Shown one piece after another: positions 1 to 6,785 of a stretch of 12,062 nt of DNA. The position numbers were made by a program, and so were the translations under genes. The stretch's first letter is position 1. The number at the start of each line of letters is the position of its first letter. Under the pieces are notes generated by a model, which saw only the letters and a list, made by a program, of their open reading frames with translations, was not told the DNA's origin and did no database searches. The stretch is from an uncultured Oribacterium sp. GTDB lineage: Bacteria; Bacillota; Clostridia; Lachnospirales; Lachnospiraceae. The stretch spans positions 1-12,062 of the forward strand of contig CAKQWR010000049.1 in assembly GCA_934279105.1 (NCBI GenBank), in the 5' to 3' direction.

Positions 1-74
1 TCTTCAGGGTCTGTGTATTAATCGATCTTTGATTTTCAAGGTTCGTTGTGCTCTCGTCTCGCGACAGCTTGTAT
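1..74 (-). other. Probable rRNA-operon leader, running off left edge
   Basis: This is the stretch downstream of the proximal tandem promoter, read leftwards out of the window. It has no open reading frame of note. It contains GAACCTTGAAAATCAAAG (27-44, minus strand), which resembles the (C)TTTGAAAACT-like box typical of leaders and spacers in Firmicute rRNA operons. It also begins with a GC-rich start region holding a small GTC-GCGA-GAC hairpin. With the tandem promoters just upstream, I infer that a 16S rRNA gene begins beyond coordinate 1. No rRNA sequence is in the window, so another stable-RNA operon is possible. Confidence 0.5.
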
Positions 75-103
75 ATACTATCAAACCGTTTCGCTTGTGT
101 CAA
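75..103 (-). promoter_or_regulatory. Proximal tandem promoter (P2) of probable rRNA operon
   Basis: Read on the minus strand there is a perfect -35 TTGACA (98-103), a 17-bp spacer and a -10-like TAGTAT (75-80). Immediately upstream of the -35 is an A-rich tract (about 104-126), as in an UP element. The start region carries CTGTCGC, also found just after the distal promoter. The pairing of two such promoters with A-tracts and no protein gene downstream is the arrangement expected for rRNA operons. Confidence 0.65.
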
Positions 104-166
104 GTACTTTTTTATTTTTCTTTTTCGTCATTCGCTTGCGATGGATGTTTGTGTCCGTTTCGCTTG
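86..166 (-). repeat. Short direct repeats CAAGCGAA(ACGG) between tandem promoters
   Basis: CAAGCGAAACGG occurs at 155-166 and 86-97 (minus strand), and the core CAAGCGAA occurs a third time at 131-138. One copy lies just after the P1 start region and one lies inside the P2 spacer. The repetition supports a duplicated promoter module or a protein-binding element. No known motif is recognised. Confidence 0.5.
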
Positions 167-181
167 CGGCGACAGTTGCAT

Positions 182-210
182 ACTTTAACAGACAGATCGG
201 GGCATGTCAA
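182..210 (-). promoter_or_regulatory. Distal tandem promoter (P1) of probable rRNA operon
   Basis: On the minus strand TTGACA (205-210) is followed after 17 bp by TAAAGT (182-187). Upstream of the -35, about 211-248, are repeated A/T tracts resembling an UP element. The sequence after the -10 (ATGCAACTGTCGC) resembles that after the proximal promoter (ATACAAGCTGTCGC), suggesting that the two promoters are related by duplication. They lie about 107 bp apart. Confidence 0.6.
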
Positions 211-267
211 GCGTGATTTTACATTTTTTCAAAATCTTTTTTACCGCCTCTTTTCAATTCGTCCAGC

Positions 268-326
268 GTGCCCGACGGTCTGCCATCGGAAGCACAGTAC
301 TCCGAAACCGGAAGACCGAGGGGCAC
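268..326 (-). repeat. Long imperfect inverted repeat after flavin oxidoreductase gene
   Basis: The arms 313-326 and 268-281 are complementary at 12 of 14 positions: 6 bp, a 2-nt internal loop, then 6 bp. They enclose 31 nt that themselves can fold as TCCG-GTTT-CGGA. The structure begins 6 nt after the stop codon of the upstream gene, but no T-tract follows it, so it is not a canonical intrinsic terminator. It may protect the mRNA 3' end or be part of a less typical terminator. It overlaps a small in-frame open reading frame (219-326). Confidence 0.45.
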
Positions 327-332
327 CTTGTT

Positions 333-1385
333 TTACACCTCTCCTGCTACATCGCGTATAATGTCCGCTACGTGTTCCATCTGCGTAAGGCGTTCAACGT
401 TAGCACCGGCGAAGAAGAGTCCATGCTCGACATCGCCAAGTACAGCATCTGTAAGGGCCTGTGTGATGCAGTACTTCGTTTCAGCAGGATTGCATACAGA
501 GATGCAGCGGTAGCAGTGTTTCGGTGCTACACGTCCCTCCTGCTCCATTCGCTGAAGGAGTGGCGTATAAACCGCACGTCCCGGCATACCGACCGGGCTC
601 TGGATGATGCGAAGATCTTCTTCCTTCGCATGCAGCAGTACATCCTTATACGCCTGAGAGGCATCGCATTCATAACTTCCGATGAAGCGGGTGGCGAGCT
701 GCACACCAGCAGCACCGGCCGCCTGCATCGCCCGAAAATCCTCGTGGTCCCAGATTCCGCCGGCGGCGAAGACCGGAATCGGATGTCCGGCTGCTTCCTC
801 GAAAGGTTTCAGTGCTGTGATCACTTCCGGGATGATATCTTCATTTTTTCGACACTTTGCTTCCAGAAGGTCTTCGCGTGCGAATCCCAGATGTCCGCCG
901 GCTTTATACCCTTCCATCACGACAAAATCCGGATAGCGCTTATATTTCCGCTGCCACATGCGGGCAATCACGGTCGCTGCCTTCGCACTCGAGACGATCG
1001 GTGCAATCAGTGCTGTCCCCTCCGGCACAAACTCCGGAAGATTCAGCGGGAGACCGGCACCACAGATGATTGCGTCGATTCCGGCCTTTACCGCCGTACG
1101 AATCGCATCGCCGAACTGTCGTGTCACGACCATCGCATTGATGGCTACGAGGCCGTGCCCTCCGGCGATGTCTTTTGCCTTTCGGATTTCCTTTTCCAGC
1201 GCACGCAGATTGGCTTCTTCCGGATGCTGTTTAAAATCCGGCTCACGGAAGCCCACATCCGCTGTACTGATGCATCCCAACGCGCCTTCCCTGGCAACTG
1301 CACCTGCAAGTCCGCCAAGCGATACGCCGACGCCCATCCCCCCCTGTAAAAGCGGCACCTTCAGTTCCTTCGTTCCTAGCTTCAT
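333..1385 (-). CDS. NAD(P)H-dependent flavin oxidoreductase (nitronate monooxygenase / FabK-like)
   Basis: This is a 350-residue TIM-barrel flavoprotein of the nitronate monooxygenase / enoyl-ACP reductase II (FabK) family, presumably cytoplasmic and FMN-binding. Visible motifs are QGGMG (14-18), the FMN-loop GAGLP (109-113), EGYKAGGHLG (158-167) with the family's conserved His at 165, AAGGI (207-211) and GVQLATRF (227-234). Near the C-terminus is an extra cluster, Cys291, 294, 298 and 306 (C-x2-C-x3-C-x7-C), which could bind a metal or Fe-S cluster; core FabK enzymes do not need this. The ATG is preceded by AGGAG at good spacing. The gene stands alone behind its own promoter and is not in a fab operon, so I prefer a general flavin oxidoreductase or nitronate role over FabK. 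The true substrate cannot be told from the sequence. Confidence 0.88.
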   Translation of the reverse strand: MKLGTKELKVPLLQGGMGVGVSLGGLAGAVAREGALGCISTADVGFREPDFKQHPEEANLRALEKEIRKAKDIAGGHGLVAINAMVVTRQFGDAIRTAVKAGIDAIICGAGLPLNLPEFVPEGTALIAPIVSSAKAATVIARMWQRKYKRYPDFVVMEGYKAGGHLGFAREDLLEAKCRKNEDIIPEVITALKPFEEAAGHPIPVFAAGGIWDHEDFRAMQAAGAAGVQLATRFIGSYECDASQAYKDVLLHAKEEDLRIIQSPVGMPGRAVYTPLLQRMEQEGRVAPKHCYRCISVCNPAETKYCITQALTDAVLGDVEHGLFFAGANVERLTQMEHVADIIRDVAGEV

Positions 1386-1432
1386 ATTTACTCCTGTGTT
1401 TTCTGCATCTTTTCTATTATGTCACCGGATCA

Positions 1433-1450
1433 CGCACTGTTTGCAGTGCG
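1433..1450 (-). promoter_or_regulatory. Perfect 7-bp hairpin/operator-like palindrome in 5' leader
   Basis: CGCACTG-CAAA-CAGTGCG forms a perfect 7-bp inverted repeat with a 4-nt centre in the roughly 140-nt leader of the flavin oxidoreductase gene, about 50 nt before its start codon. No T-tract follows, so it is not a terminator. It could be an RNA hairpin or a repressor site. It lies inside a 21-codon ATG reading frame (1422-1487) that has no convincing ribosome binding site. Confidence 0.4.
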
Positions 1451-1529
1451 ATGTCCTCATTTTCATTTCTTCTTCGAGCCTCGCCATGCAGAATATCAAA
1501 AATTTTATTTAAATTATTTTAACTTAATA

Positions 1530-1558
1530 ATCATAATGAACATATCGTGACTTGTCAA
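1530..1558 (-). promoter_or_regulatory. Sigma-A promoter of flavin oxidoreductase gene
   Basis: A perfect -35 TTGACA (1553-1558), a 17-bp spacer and the -10 TATGAT (1530-1535) on the minus strand are followed by very A/T-rich sequence. The expected start near 1524 gives an untranslated leader of about 140 nt, unusually long for a single housekeeping gene. The promoter lies just downstream of the pqqD-like gene's terminator, so the gene is an independent unit. Confidence 0.75.
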
Positions 1559-1589
1559 CCAACGCTCCAACCGATGCAAAGCCAGATAG

Positions 1590-1619
1590 AAAAAGGCAGT
1601 GGAGTCTCCTCCACTGCCT
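1590..1619 (-). terminator. Intrinsic terminator after OPT transporter/PqqD-like pair
   Basis: There is a perfect 11-bp stem (AGGCAGTGGAG / CTCCACTGCCT) with a GAGA (GNRA) loop, followed on the minus strand by TTTT. It lies about 17 nt past the PqqD-like stop codon and ends the two-gene transcript. Confidence 0.95.
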
Positions 1620-1636
1620 GAAAAACATATTCTGTT

Positions 1637-2017
1637 TTATTTTTCATTCGGCTTCAGCCAGAAGATAAAGTCATAGCTTTCGACGATTTCAAAGAATTTC
1701 AGCAGGCGCTCATAGAGTGGTTCCGCCTTTTCTCCAAAGTGTGTACGAACAGCTTCTGCAATTCCCGCTACATTCGTTTTCCCATCCAGCTGCTGCCAGA
1801 TATAGCTTCCTGTCTCGTCCAGATGGACATAAGAAATGCGTGGCTTCCGAAAGAATTTCTGCATGATGGTATTCATCACGCCCTTATTTTCGATGCTAAG
1901 CGTAACGAGACCATCCTCACCCACTTTCCAGTCTTTGATTTTCTGAGAAACCACCGGCACATAGGTATTATAGAGTGCGATGGTCTGCTCTTTGCTAAGC
2001 TTCGGCTTTTTACTCAT
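1637..2017 (-). CDS. PqqD family (RRE-fold) protein partnered with OPT transporter
   Basis: This 126-residue protein has a PqqD-like C-terminal two-thirds. The segment HLDETGSYIWQQLDGK (65-80) followed by the I-AEAV helix (86-90) and a terminal helix (101-117) is the characteristic pattern of PqqD and RiPP recognition elements, which bind leader peptides for radical SAM enzymes. The first 60 residues are a lysine-rich extension with a short beta-like stretch. PqqD itself is about 90 residues. No other pqq gene or RiPP precursor is adjacent. The gene starts 9 nt after the transporter stop, and its AAGGA site overlaps the transporter's last codons, so the two are co-transcribed and probably co-translated. 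I infer a peptide-binding or adaptor role for the transporter, but no such function is demonstrated by the sequence. Confidence 0.8.
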   Translation of the reverse strand: MSKKPKLSKEQTIALYNTYVPVVSQKIKDWKVGEDGLVTLSIENKGVMNTIMQKFFRKPRISYVHLDETGSYIWQQLDGKTNVAGIAEAVRTHFGEKAEPLYERLLKFFEIVESYDFIFWLKPNEK

Positions 2018-2026
2018 ACAAAATCC

Positions 2027-3946
2027 TTATGCGTTCTTCTTGCCGCCAAGCGTGAACTTGAATACAAGGAGAATCATGACCGCAAATACAACTGCAGACG
2101 CGATGTTACCAGTGGATGCACTAAGGTTCAGTACACCCGCCATGTTGATCTTATCAGATACGCCGATAACAGCAAGGATTGCCAGAACGATACCGACGAG
2201 ACCCTCACCGGCAATCATACCTGAGCAGTAAAGTACGCCACGATTGGTTACTCTGGTCTGCTCCTGCTCGGAAGCATACTTCTTACGATCGAAGTACATA
2301 CGAACGAGACCTCCGATCATGATGCATGCATTGAGCTGAATCGGAAGGTAAACACCGATGGCAAACGGAAGAACCGGGATACCGAGAATCTCAACCACAC
2401 ATGCAAGGACGACACCCACGATAACCAAACCCCATGGAAGCTTACCGCCCATTACACCCTCAACGATCATCTTCATCAGGGTGGCCTGCGGTGCACCGAG
2501 CTGCTCGGAACCGAAGCCCCATGCCGCATCCAGAAGGTAGAGAACGCCACCGATAGCGATGGCCGATACAACCGTACCGATAATCTCACCATACTGCTGC
2601 TTGATCGGTGTTGCGCCTACGAGATAACCGGTCTTCAGATCCTGAGAGGTATCGCCAGCAATGGCAGCTACGATACAGATGACAGTGCCGATAGCAATCG
2701 CTGCCTTCATACCTGCTGCACCCTCTGCGCCGGTTGCTTTCAGAATGATGGTGGAGAACAGAAGTGTCGCAATCGCCATACCGGATACAGGGTTGTTGGA
2801 AGAACCAACGATACCAACCATTCGGGATGAAACAGCTGCAAAGAAGAAACCGAAAACAGCAATCAGCAGCGCACCACCGATGCCAACCGGAATCTGTGGA
2901 AGAACACCAGTCAGAACGATGAGTACTGCGAGGCAGATGACAACCACCTTCATGCTGATGTTCTTATCTGTACGGAGTTCACTTTCACCCTGACCACCAG
3001 CCAATGCCTTCATGGAATCACGGAAGGTTGTGATGATCATCGGAAGAGACTTCACGAGGGAAATGACACCACCCGTCGCCAGTGCACCGGCACCGATGTA
3101 ACGGATATAGCTTCCCCAGATAGCGCTTACACCGTTCTCAGCGAACATCTCACCGATCGGTGCCGTGCCAGGGTAGAGCACTGCCTCTGAGCCGAACATA
3201 ACGATCAGTGGAATCAGCATCATCCAGGAGATGATACCGCCACAGAACATATAGGAAGAGATCTTCGGTCCGCAAATATAACCTACCGAGAATACGGCCG
3301 GGTAAATCTGTGTACCCATCTGGCCCTTAAAGCTGCCAAAGCCAGAACTTGGTGTGTTGATTTCGCTCGGAACGAGACCGAGACCATCGATGATAAACTT
3401 AAAAGCAGCAGAAATACCAAGACCTGCAAATACAACGGTAGCAGAGTCACCGCCCTCCTCGCCAGCAAGAAGAACCTCTGCACAGGCCTTGCCCTCCGGA
3501 TACGGAAGTGTTCCATGCTCCTTCACGATCAGCGCGTTACGAAGCGGAACCATGAAGAATACACCGAGAAGACCGCCGATTAAGCAGATGATCATGATCT
3601 CCACGAGATTCGGCTTCTCCATGAGGCCATCCTTCGCCCACAGGAACATCGCCGGAAGTGTAAAAATCGCACCGGCTGCCAGTGACTCACCAGCAGAACC
3701 TACCGTCTGAACGAAGTTGTTCTCGAGAATAGAATCACGATGAAGAATCATACGAATGACGCCCATCGAGATAACGGCTGCCGGGATAGACGCAGATACG
3801 GTCATACCTACGCGTAATCCCAGGTAAGCATTGGCTGCGCCAAAGATCACAGCGAGAATCGCGCCCATAACGATCGAGAAAACGGTCATTTCAGGAACGA
3901 TCTTCTCCGCTGGGATAAATGGCTTGAATTGTTCTTTGTTATCCAT
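2027..3946 (-). CDS. OPT family oligopeptide transporter
   Basis: This 639-residue polytopic membrane protein of the OPT family moves oligopeptides (or, in the YSL branch, metal chelates) across the cytoplasmic membrane, usually driven by protons. Family signatures include NAYLGLRVGMTVSASIPA (39-56), ENNFVQTVGSAGESL (75-89), LPYPEGKACAEVL (147-159), SSNNPVSGM (382-390), DTSQDLKTGYLVGATP (432-447) and GIPVLPFAIGVYLPI (522-536). Hydrophobic segments span most of the length, with a charged loop near 310-332. Length and motif order are as expected for the prokaryotic OPT group, so it appears intact. The ATG follows AGGGGG at about 7 nt. It heads a two-gene unit with the PqqD-like protein. Substrate and direction cannot be read from the sequence; uptake is usual for the family. 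Confidence 0.93.
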   Translation of the reverse strand: MDNKEQFKPFIPAEKIVPEMTVFSIVMGAILAVIFGAANAYLGLRVGMTVSASIPAAVISMGVIRMILHRDSILENNFVQTVGSAGESLAAGAIFTLPAMFLWAKDGLMEKPNLVEIMIICLIGGLLGVFFMVPLRNALIVKEHGTLPYPEGKACAEVLLAGEEGGDSATVVFAGLGISAAFKFIIDGLGLVPSEINTPSSGFGSFKGQMGTQIYPAVFSVGYICGPKISSYMFCGGIISWMMLIPLIVMFGSEAVLYPGTAPIGEMFAENGVSAIWGSYIRYIGAGALATGGVISLVKSLPMIITTFRDSMKALAGGQGESELRTDKNISMKVVVICLAVLIVLTGVLPQIPVGIGGALLIAVFGFFFAAVSSRMVGIVGSSNNPVSGMAIATLLFSTIILKATGAEGAAGMKAAIAIGTVICIVAAIAGDTSQDLKTGYLVGATPIKQQYGEIIGTVVSAIAIGGVLYLLDAAWGFGSEQLGAPQATLMKMIVEGVMGGKLPWGLVIVGVVLACVVEILGIPVLPFAIGVYLPIQLNACIMIGGLVRMYFDRKKYASEQEQTRVTNRGVLYCSGMIAGEGLVGIVLAILAVIGVSDKINMAGVLNLSASTGNIASAVVFAVMILLVFKFTLGGKKNA

Positions 3947-3980
3947 TTGATAACCCCCTAATAAAAAAATATCACGTCCA

Positions 3981-4008
3981 ATTATAGCATGTATAACTAT
4001 TATTACAA
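3981..4008 (-). promoter_or_regulatory. Extended -10 promoter for OPT-pqqD-like unit
   Basis: On the minus strand TTGTAA (4003-4008), 16 bp, then TGCTATAAT, an extended -10 with the hexamer at 3981-3986. The predicted start near 3974 leaves a short leader ending in the AGGGGG ribosome site. The rest of the 165-nt gap after tex holds only weak inverted repeats and no U-tailed hairpin, so some read-through from tex is possible. Confidence 0.7.
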
Positions 4009-4111
4009 TCGATTTAAATTTTTAATGTCGGAAAGCGTTACAATTCAACGCATTAACACGGCGCCGCTGTCATCCACCCAAGATCGTTGGCGAGCGATGG
4101 AAAATCAACCT

Positions 4112-6289
4112 TTAACGATGCTGGTCTACGCCTTTCATCGTGAGTGAGATCTTTTTCCGCGCCTTATCTACAGAAAGTACACGGACACGGACGATATCGC
4201 CGACCTTTACGACATCAAGCGGATGCTTCACAAAGCGATCCGCAATCTGCGAAATGTGCACGAGTCCGTCCTGATGGACACCTATATCGACGAAAGCACC
4301 GAAATCCACGATGTTTCGAACAGTTCCCTGCAACTCCATCTCCGGCTTCAGGTCATCGAAGTCAAGCACATCCGAACGGAGCACCGGTGCCGGCACATCT
4401 TCTCGAGGATCGCGTCCAGGTTTCATCAGTTCCTGTATGATATCCTCGAGTGTATACACACCGACCTGCAGCTGCTCCGAAAGTGCCTTCATCGACGCCT
4501 TCGCGCTCTGCAGTTTCGCTGCAAGCTGTGTGTTCTTTCCATCTCGAATATCCTCTTCCGTATATCCAAATGATGCAAGAAGAGCCTTCGCTACCGCATA
4601 GCTCTCCGGATGCACCGCGGTATTATCCAGTGCTTCCTTTCCGTTCCGAATCCGCAGGAAACCAGCGCACTGCTCGTACGCCTTCGGACCGAGCTTCGCC
4701 ACCTTCAGAAGCTCTTTTCGTGTCGTAAAAGCACCCTTTTCCTCACGATACGCTACGATGTTCCGCGCAATCGTTTTATTGACACCAGATACATAGGAAA
4801 GAAGTGCATAGCTTGCGGTATTCACGTCAACACCCACGCTATTTACGCTGTCCTCTACGACATTCGAAAGCTGCTCACTCAGCTTCGTCTGATTCATATC
4901 ATGCTGGTACTGACCAACGCCGATGGATTTCGGATCGATCTTTACAAGTTCCGCCATCGGATCCTGCAGACGACGTGCCATGGAGGTCGCCGAACGCTGT
5001 CCCACGTCAAAGTTCGGAAACTCTTCCGTCGCCAGGGCGGAAGCAGAGTAAACCGACGCACCAGCCTCATTCACGATGACATACTGTACCGGCAGATGAT
5101 CCTTCTTAATATAGTTCGCGATGATCTGCTCAGATTCACGAGAAGCCGTGCCATTGCCCAGCGAGATAATATCGACATGATGCTTCCGAATCAGTGCTTC
5201 AATCGTACGCATCGCTTCTTCCACTCGATTCTGCGGTGCCGTCGGGAAAACAACGGTCGTATCCAGTACCTTACCGGTCGGATCGACAACCGCAATTTTA
5301 CAGCCGGTACGGAAAGCCGGGTCCCATCCCAGCACCGTCTTTCCGGCGATCGGTGCCTGCATCAGAAGCTGACGGAGGTTCTCCCGGAACACCTGAATCG
5401 CTCCATCCTCCGCCTTATCGGTGAGATCATTTCGAATTTCCGTTTCGATCGATGGCGCAATCAGGCGCTTATACGCATCCGCACAGGCTTCACGTATATA
5501 GGCTGCAGTAGATGGATGCATATCCGCCCCCATCTTCTGTGCCATAAAGTGAAGAATTTCCTCCTCCGGCACCTCCAGTTTGATGCTGAGAACCTTCTCT
5601 TTTTCTCCACGATTTAACGCAAGAACACGATGTCCCGGAATTTTCCGAATCGGTTCCGAATACGCATAGTAGTTATCATATACGGTGTGTTCGCTTGCCT
5701 GCTGCTTCGTCCGCGCCACAGATACGATGCATCCTTCCTGGACGCTCTTCCGACGAATCCACGCCCGCAGTGCGGCACTATCCGACATCGTTTCTGCCAG
5801 AATATCCTCTGCACCCTGGATCGCCGATTTTACATCCGGCACCTCATGTTCCACGTCAACATACTTCTCCGCCTCTACCGGAACCGGGTTCTTCCCCTTT
5901 CCGGAAACGATGTACGCTGCCAGTGGTTCCAGCCCACGCTCGCGTGCAATCATCGCGCGTGTCCGACGCTTCGGCTTGTACGGGCGATAAATATCCTCCA
6001 GTTTCACCGCCGTCTCTGCCTCTTCGATTTCCTCCCGAAGCTCCTCCGTCAGCTTTCCCTGTTCTTCTATAGAACTAAGGATCGTAGCTTTACGCTCCTC
6101 CAGGTTCCGGAGATAACGTAAACGCTCATCGAATGCGCGCAAAACATCATCCTGCATCGCACCGGTCGCCTCTTTACGATAACGCGCGATAAACGGTATC
6201 GTGTTTCCCTCATCGATCAGCTTGATCACCGCTTCCGTCTGCCAGGTCTTCAGTCCCAGCTCCTGCGTAATTTTTTCTACTATATTCAT
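4112..6289 (-). CDS. tex: Tex family RNA-binding transcription accessory protein
   Basis: This 725-residue cytoplasmic protein is a full-length match to the bacterial Tex/YdcI family (usually 700-780 residues), nucleic-acid-binding proteins related to eukaryotic Spt6 that influence transcription and, in pathogens, toxin expression. Visible domains are an N-terminal helical region with IPFIARYRKEATGAM (31-45), a YqgF/RNase H-like domain starting at GWDPAFRTGCKIAVVD (321-336), a tandem helix-hairpin-helix region (about 488-545; VNTASYALLSYVSGV, then GAFTTRKELLKVAKLGPKAY) and a C-terminal S1 domain (about 652-718; VDFGAFVDIGVHQDGLVHIS). The ATG follows AAAGG at about 8 nt. It appears to be monocistronic or weakly linked to the downstream transporter unit. 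Confidence 0.96.
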   Translation of the reverse strand: MNIVEKITQELGLKTWQTEAVIKLIDEGNTIPFIARYRKEATGAMQDDVLRAFDERLRYLRNLEERKATILSSIEEQGKLTEELREEIEEAETAVKLEDIYRPYKPKRRTRAMIARERGLEPLAAYIVSGKGKNPVPVEAEKYVDVEHEVPDVKSAIQGAEDILAETMSDSAALRAWIRRKSVQEGCIVSVARTKQQASEHTVYDNYYAYSEPIRKIPGHRVLALNRGEKEKVLSIKLEVPEEEILHFMAQKMGADMHPSTAAYIREACADAYKRLIAPSIETEIRNDLTDKAEDGAIQVFRENLRQLLMQAPIAGKTVLGWDPAFRTGCKIAVVDPTGKVLDTTVVFPTAPQNRVEEAMRTIEALIRKHHVDIISLGNGTASRESEQIIANYIKKDHLPVQYVIVNEAGASVYSASALATEEFPNFDVGQRSATSMARRLQDPMAELVKIDPKSIGVGQYQHDMNQTKLSEQLSNVVEDSVNSVGVDVNTASYALLSYVSGVNKTIARNIVAYREEKGAFTTRKELLKVAKLGPKAYEQCAGFLRIRNGKEALDNTAVHPESYAVAKALLASFGYTEEDIRDGKNTQLAAKLQSAKASMKALSEQLQVGVYTLEDIIQELMKPGRDPREDVPAPVLRSDVLDFDDLKPEMELQGTVRNIVDFGAFVDIGVHQDGLVHISQIADRFVKHPLDVVKVGDIVRVRVLSVDKARKKISLTMKGVDQHR

Positions 6290-6407
6290 ACGTAAAACCT
6301 TTCATCGATTTTCGAAGGTGTGCTGCACGACCGTTTTTCTCCTATCCCCCACCATGCACTCCATCCTTCGCTTTTTCTGTTATAATGACGCATTTTTTAA
6401 CCAGGAC

Positions 6408-6416
6408 ATTATAACA
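6408..6416 (-). promoter_or_regulatory. tex: Possible extended -10 promoter for tex
   Basis: TGTTATAAT on the minus strand is a perfect TATAAT (6408-6413) with an upstream TG, but there is no good -35. It sits at the trailing edge of the preceding gene's terminator T-tract. It would give a leader of roughly 110 nt before the tex ATG. A second TATAAC lies about 25 nt downstream. Confidence 0.45.
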
Positions 6417-6417
6417 T

Positions 6418-6462
6418 AAAAAGACACCCGTCTCTCCTGCTTTTCCGCAGTGACGGATGCCT
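6418..6462 (-). terminator. Intrinsic terminator after small membrane protein gene
   Basis: An 11-bp outer stem pairs 6452-6462 with 6422-6432, with two G-U pairs. An inner CTGC-GGAAAA-GCAG hairpin follows, and then TTTTT in the minus-strand direction. It lies 29 nt after the stop codon of the 77-residue gene and insulates tex from it. Confidence 0.85.
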
Positions 6463-6491
6463 CAAAACACAATTTAATAGAAAAACGCGCC

Positions 6492-6725
6492 TTAGATCGT
6501 ATCCATGAGTCTAGATTCTACGATGCGTCCCATACGTCTGTAAAATGCAGCGCGATGGCGCTGACGCGTGCGCTCTCGATCAATTTCATACAGCAGATAC
6601 ACACTACCTGCACTTAAAACATAACCGATCCAGCGAATCTCATGAAACTCGCACAGCGATGCGATGATGCCCATCCCCAAAATAATCATGGCCACAAGCT
6701 CAAAGGTTTTCAGATTGATTCTCAT
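6492..6725 (-). CDS. Small two-helix membrane protein of unknown function
   Basis: I do not recognise this 77-residue protein. It has two hydrophobic segments, about residues 10-26 (LVAMIILGMGIIASLC) and 32-46 (WIGYVLSAGSVYLLY). A strongly basic C-terminal tail follows (RERTRQRHRAAFYRRMGR, 50-67), which by the positive-inside rule should face the cytoplasm. The ATG follows a good AGGAGG at about 9 nt, and a promoter and terminator bracket it, so the reading frame is well supported as a real single-gene unit. The basic tail could bind lipid head groups or nucleic acid, but nothing specific can be claimed. Confidence 0.75.
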   Translation of the reverse strand: MRINLKTFELVAMIILGMGIIASLCEFHEIRWIGYVLSAGSVYLLYEIDRERTRQRHRAAFYRRMGRIVESRLMDTI

Positions 6726-6756
6726 GCGTATCTACCTCCTGTCTGGAACTGTCTAC

Positions 6757-6785
6757 ATCATAACACGGCACATTTGTTTTGTAAA
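6757..6785 (-). promoter_or_regulatory. Sigma-A promoter of small membrane protein gene
   Basis: TTTACA (6780-6785), a 17-bp spacer and TATGAT (6757-6762) on the minus strand. The -35 lies inside the first copy of a 24-bp direct repeat, suggesting regulated expression. Confidence 0.7.

Noticed and set aside
268..326. The inverted repeat as an intrinsic terminator of the flavin oxidoreductase gene.
   Set aside because: No T-tract follows it on the minus strand; the sequence after the stem is mixed and then A-rich.
204..1349. A 381-codon plus-strand open reading frame.
   Set aside because: It lies antisense to the flavin oxidoreductase, whose minus-strand product has clear family motifs and a good ribosome site. 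The plus-strand translation has no recognisable domain and an unnatural composition.
3947..4111. A terminator in the tex-OPT gap, from the inverted repeats ATCGTT/AACGAT and GCGTT/AACGC.
   Set aside because: Stems are short, have long loops or lack a following T-run. Only the OPT promoter is supported in this gap.
4610..5617. A 335-codon plus-strand open reading frame.
   Set aside because: It is a shadow of tex: rich in Arg, His and Cys, no motifs, no ribosome binding site, and fully inside a well-supported gene.
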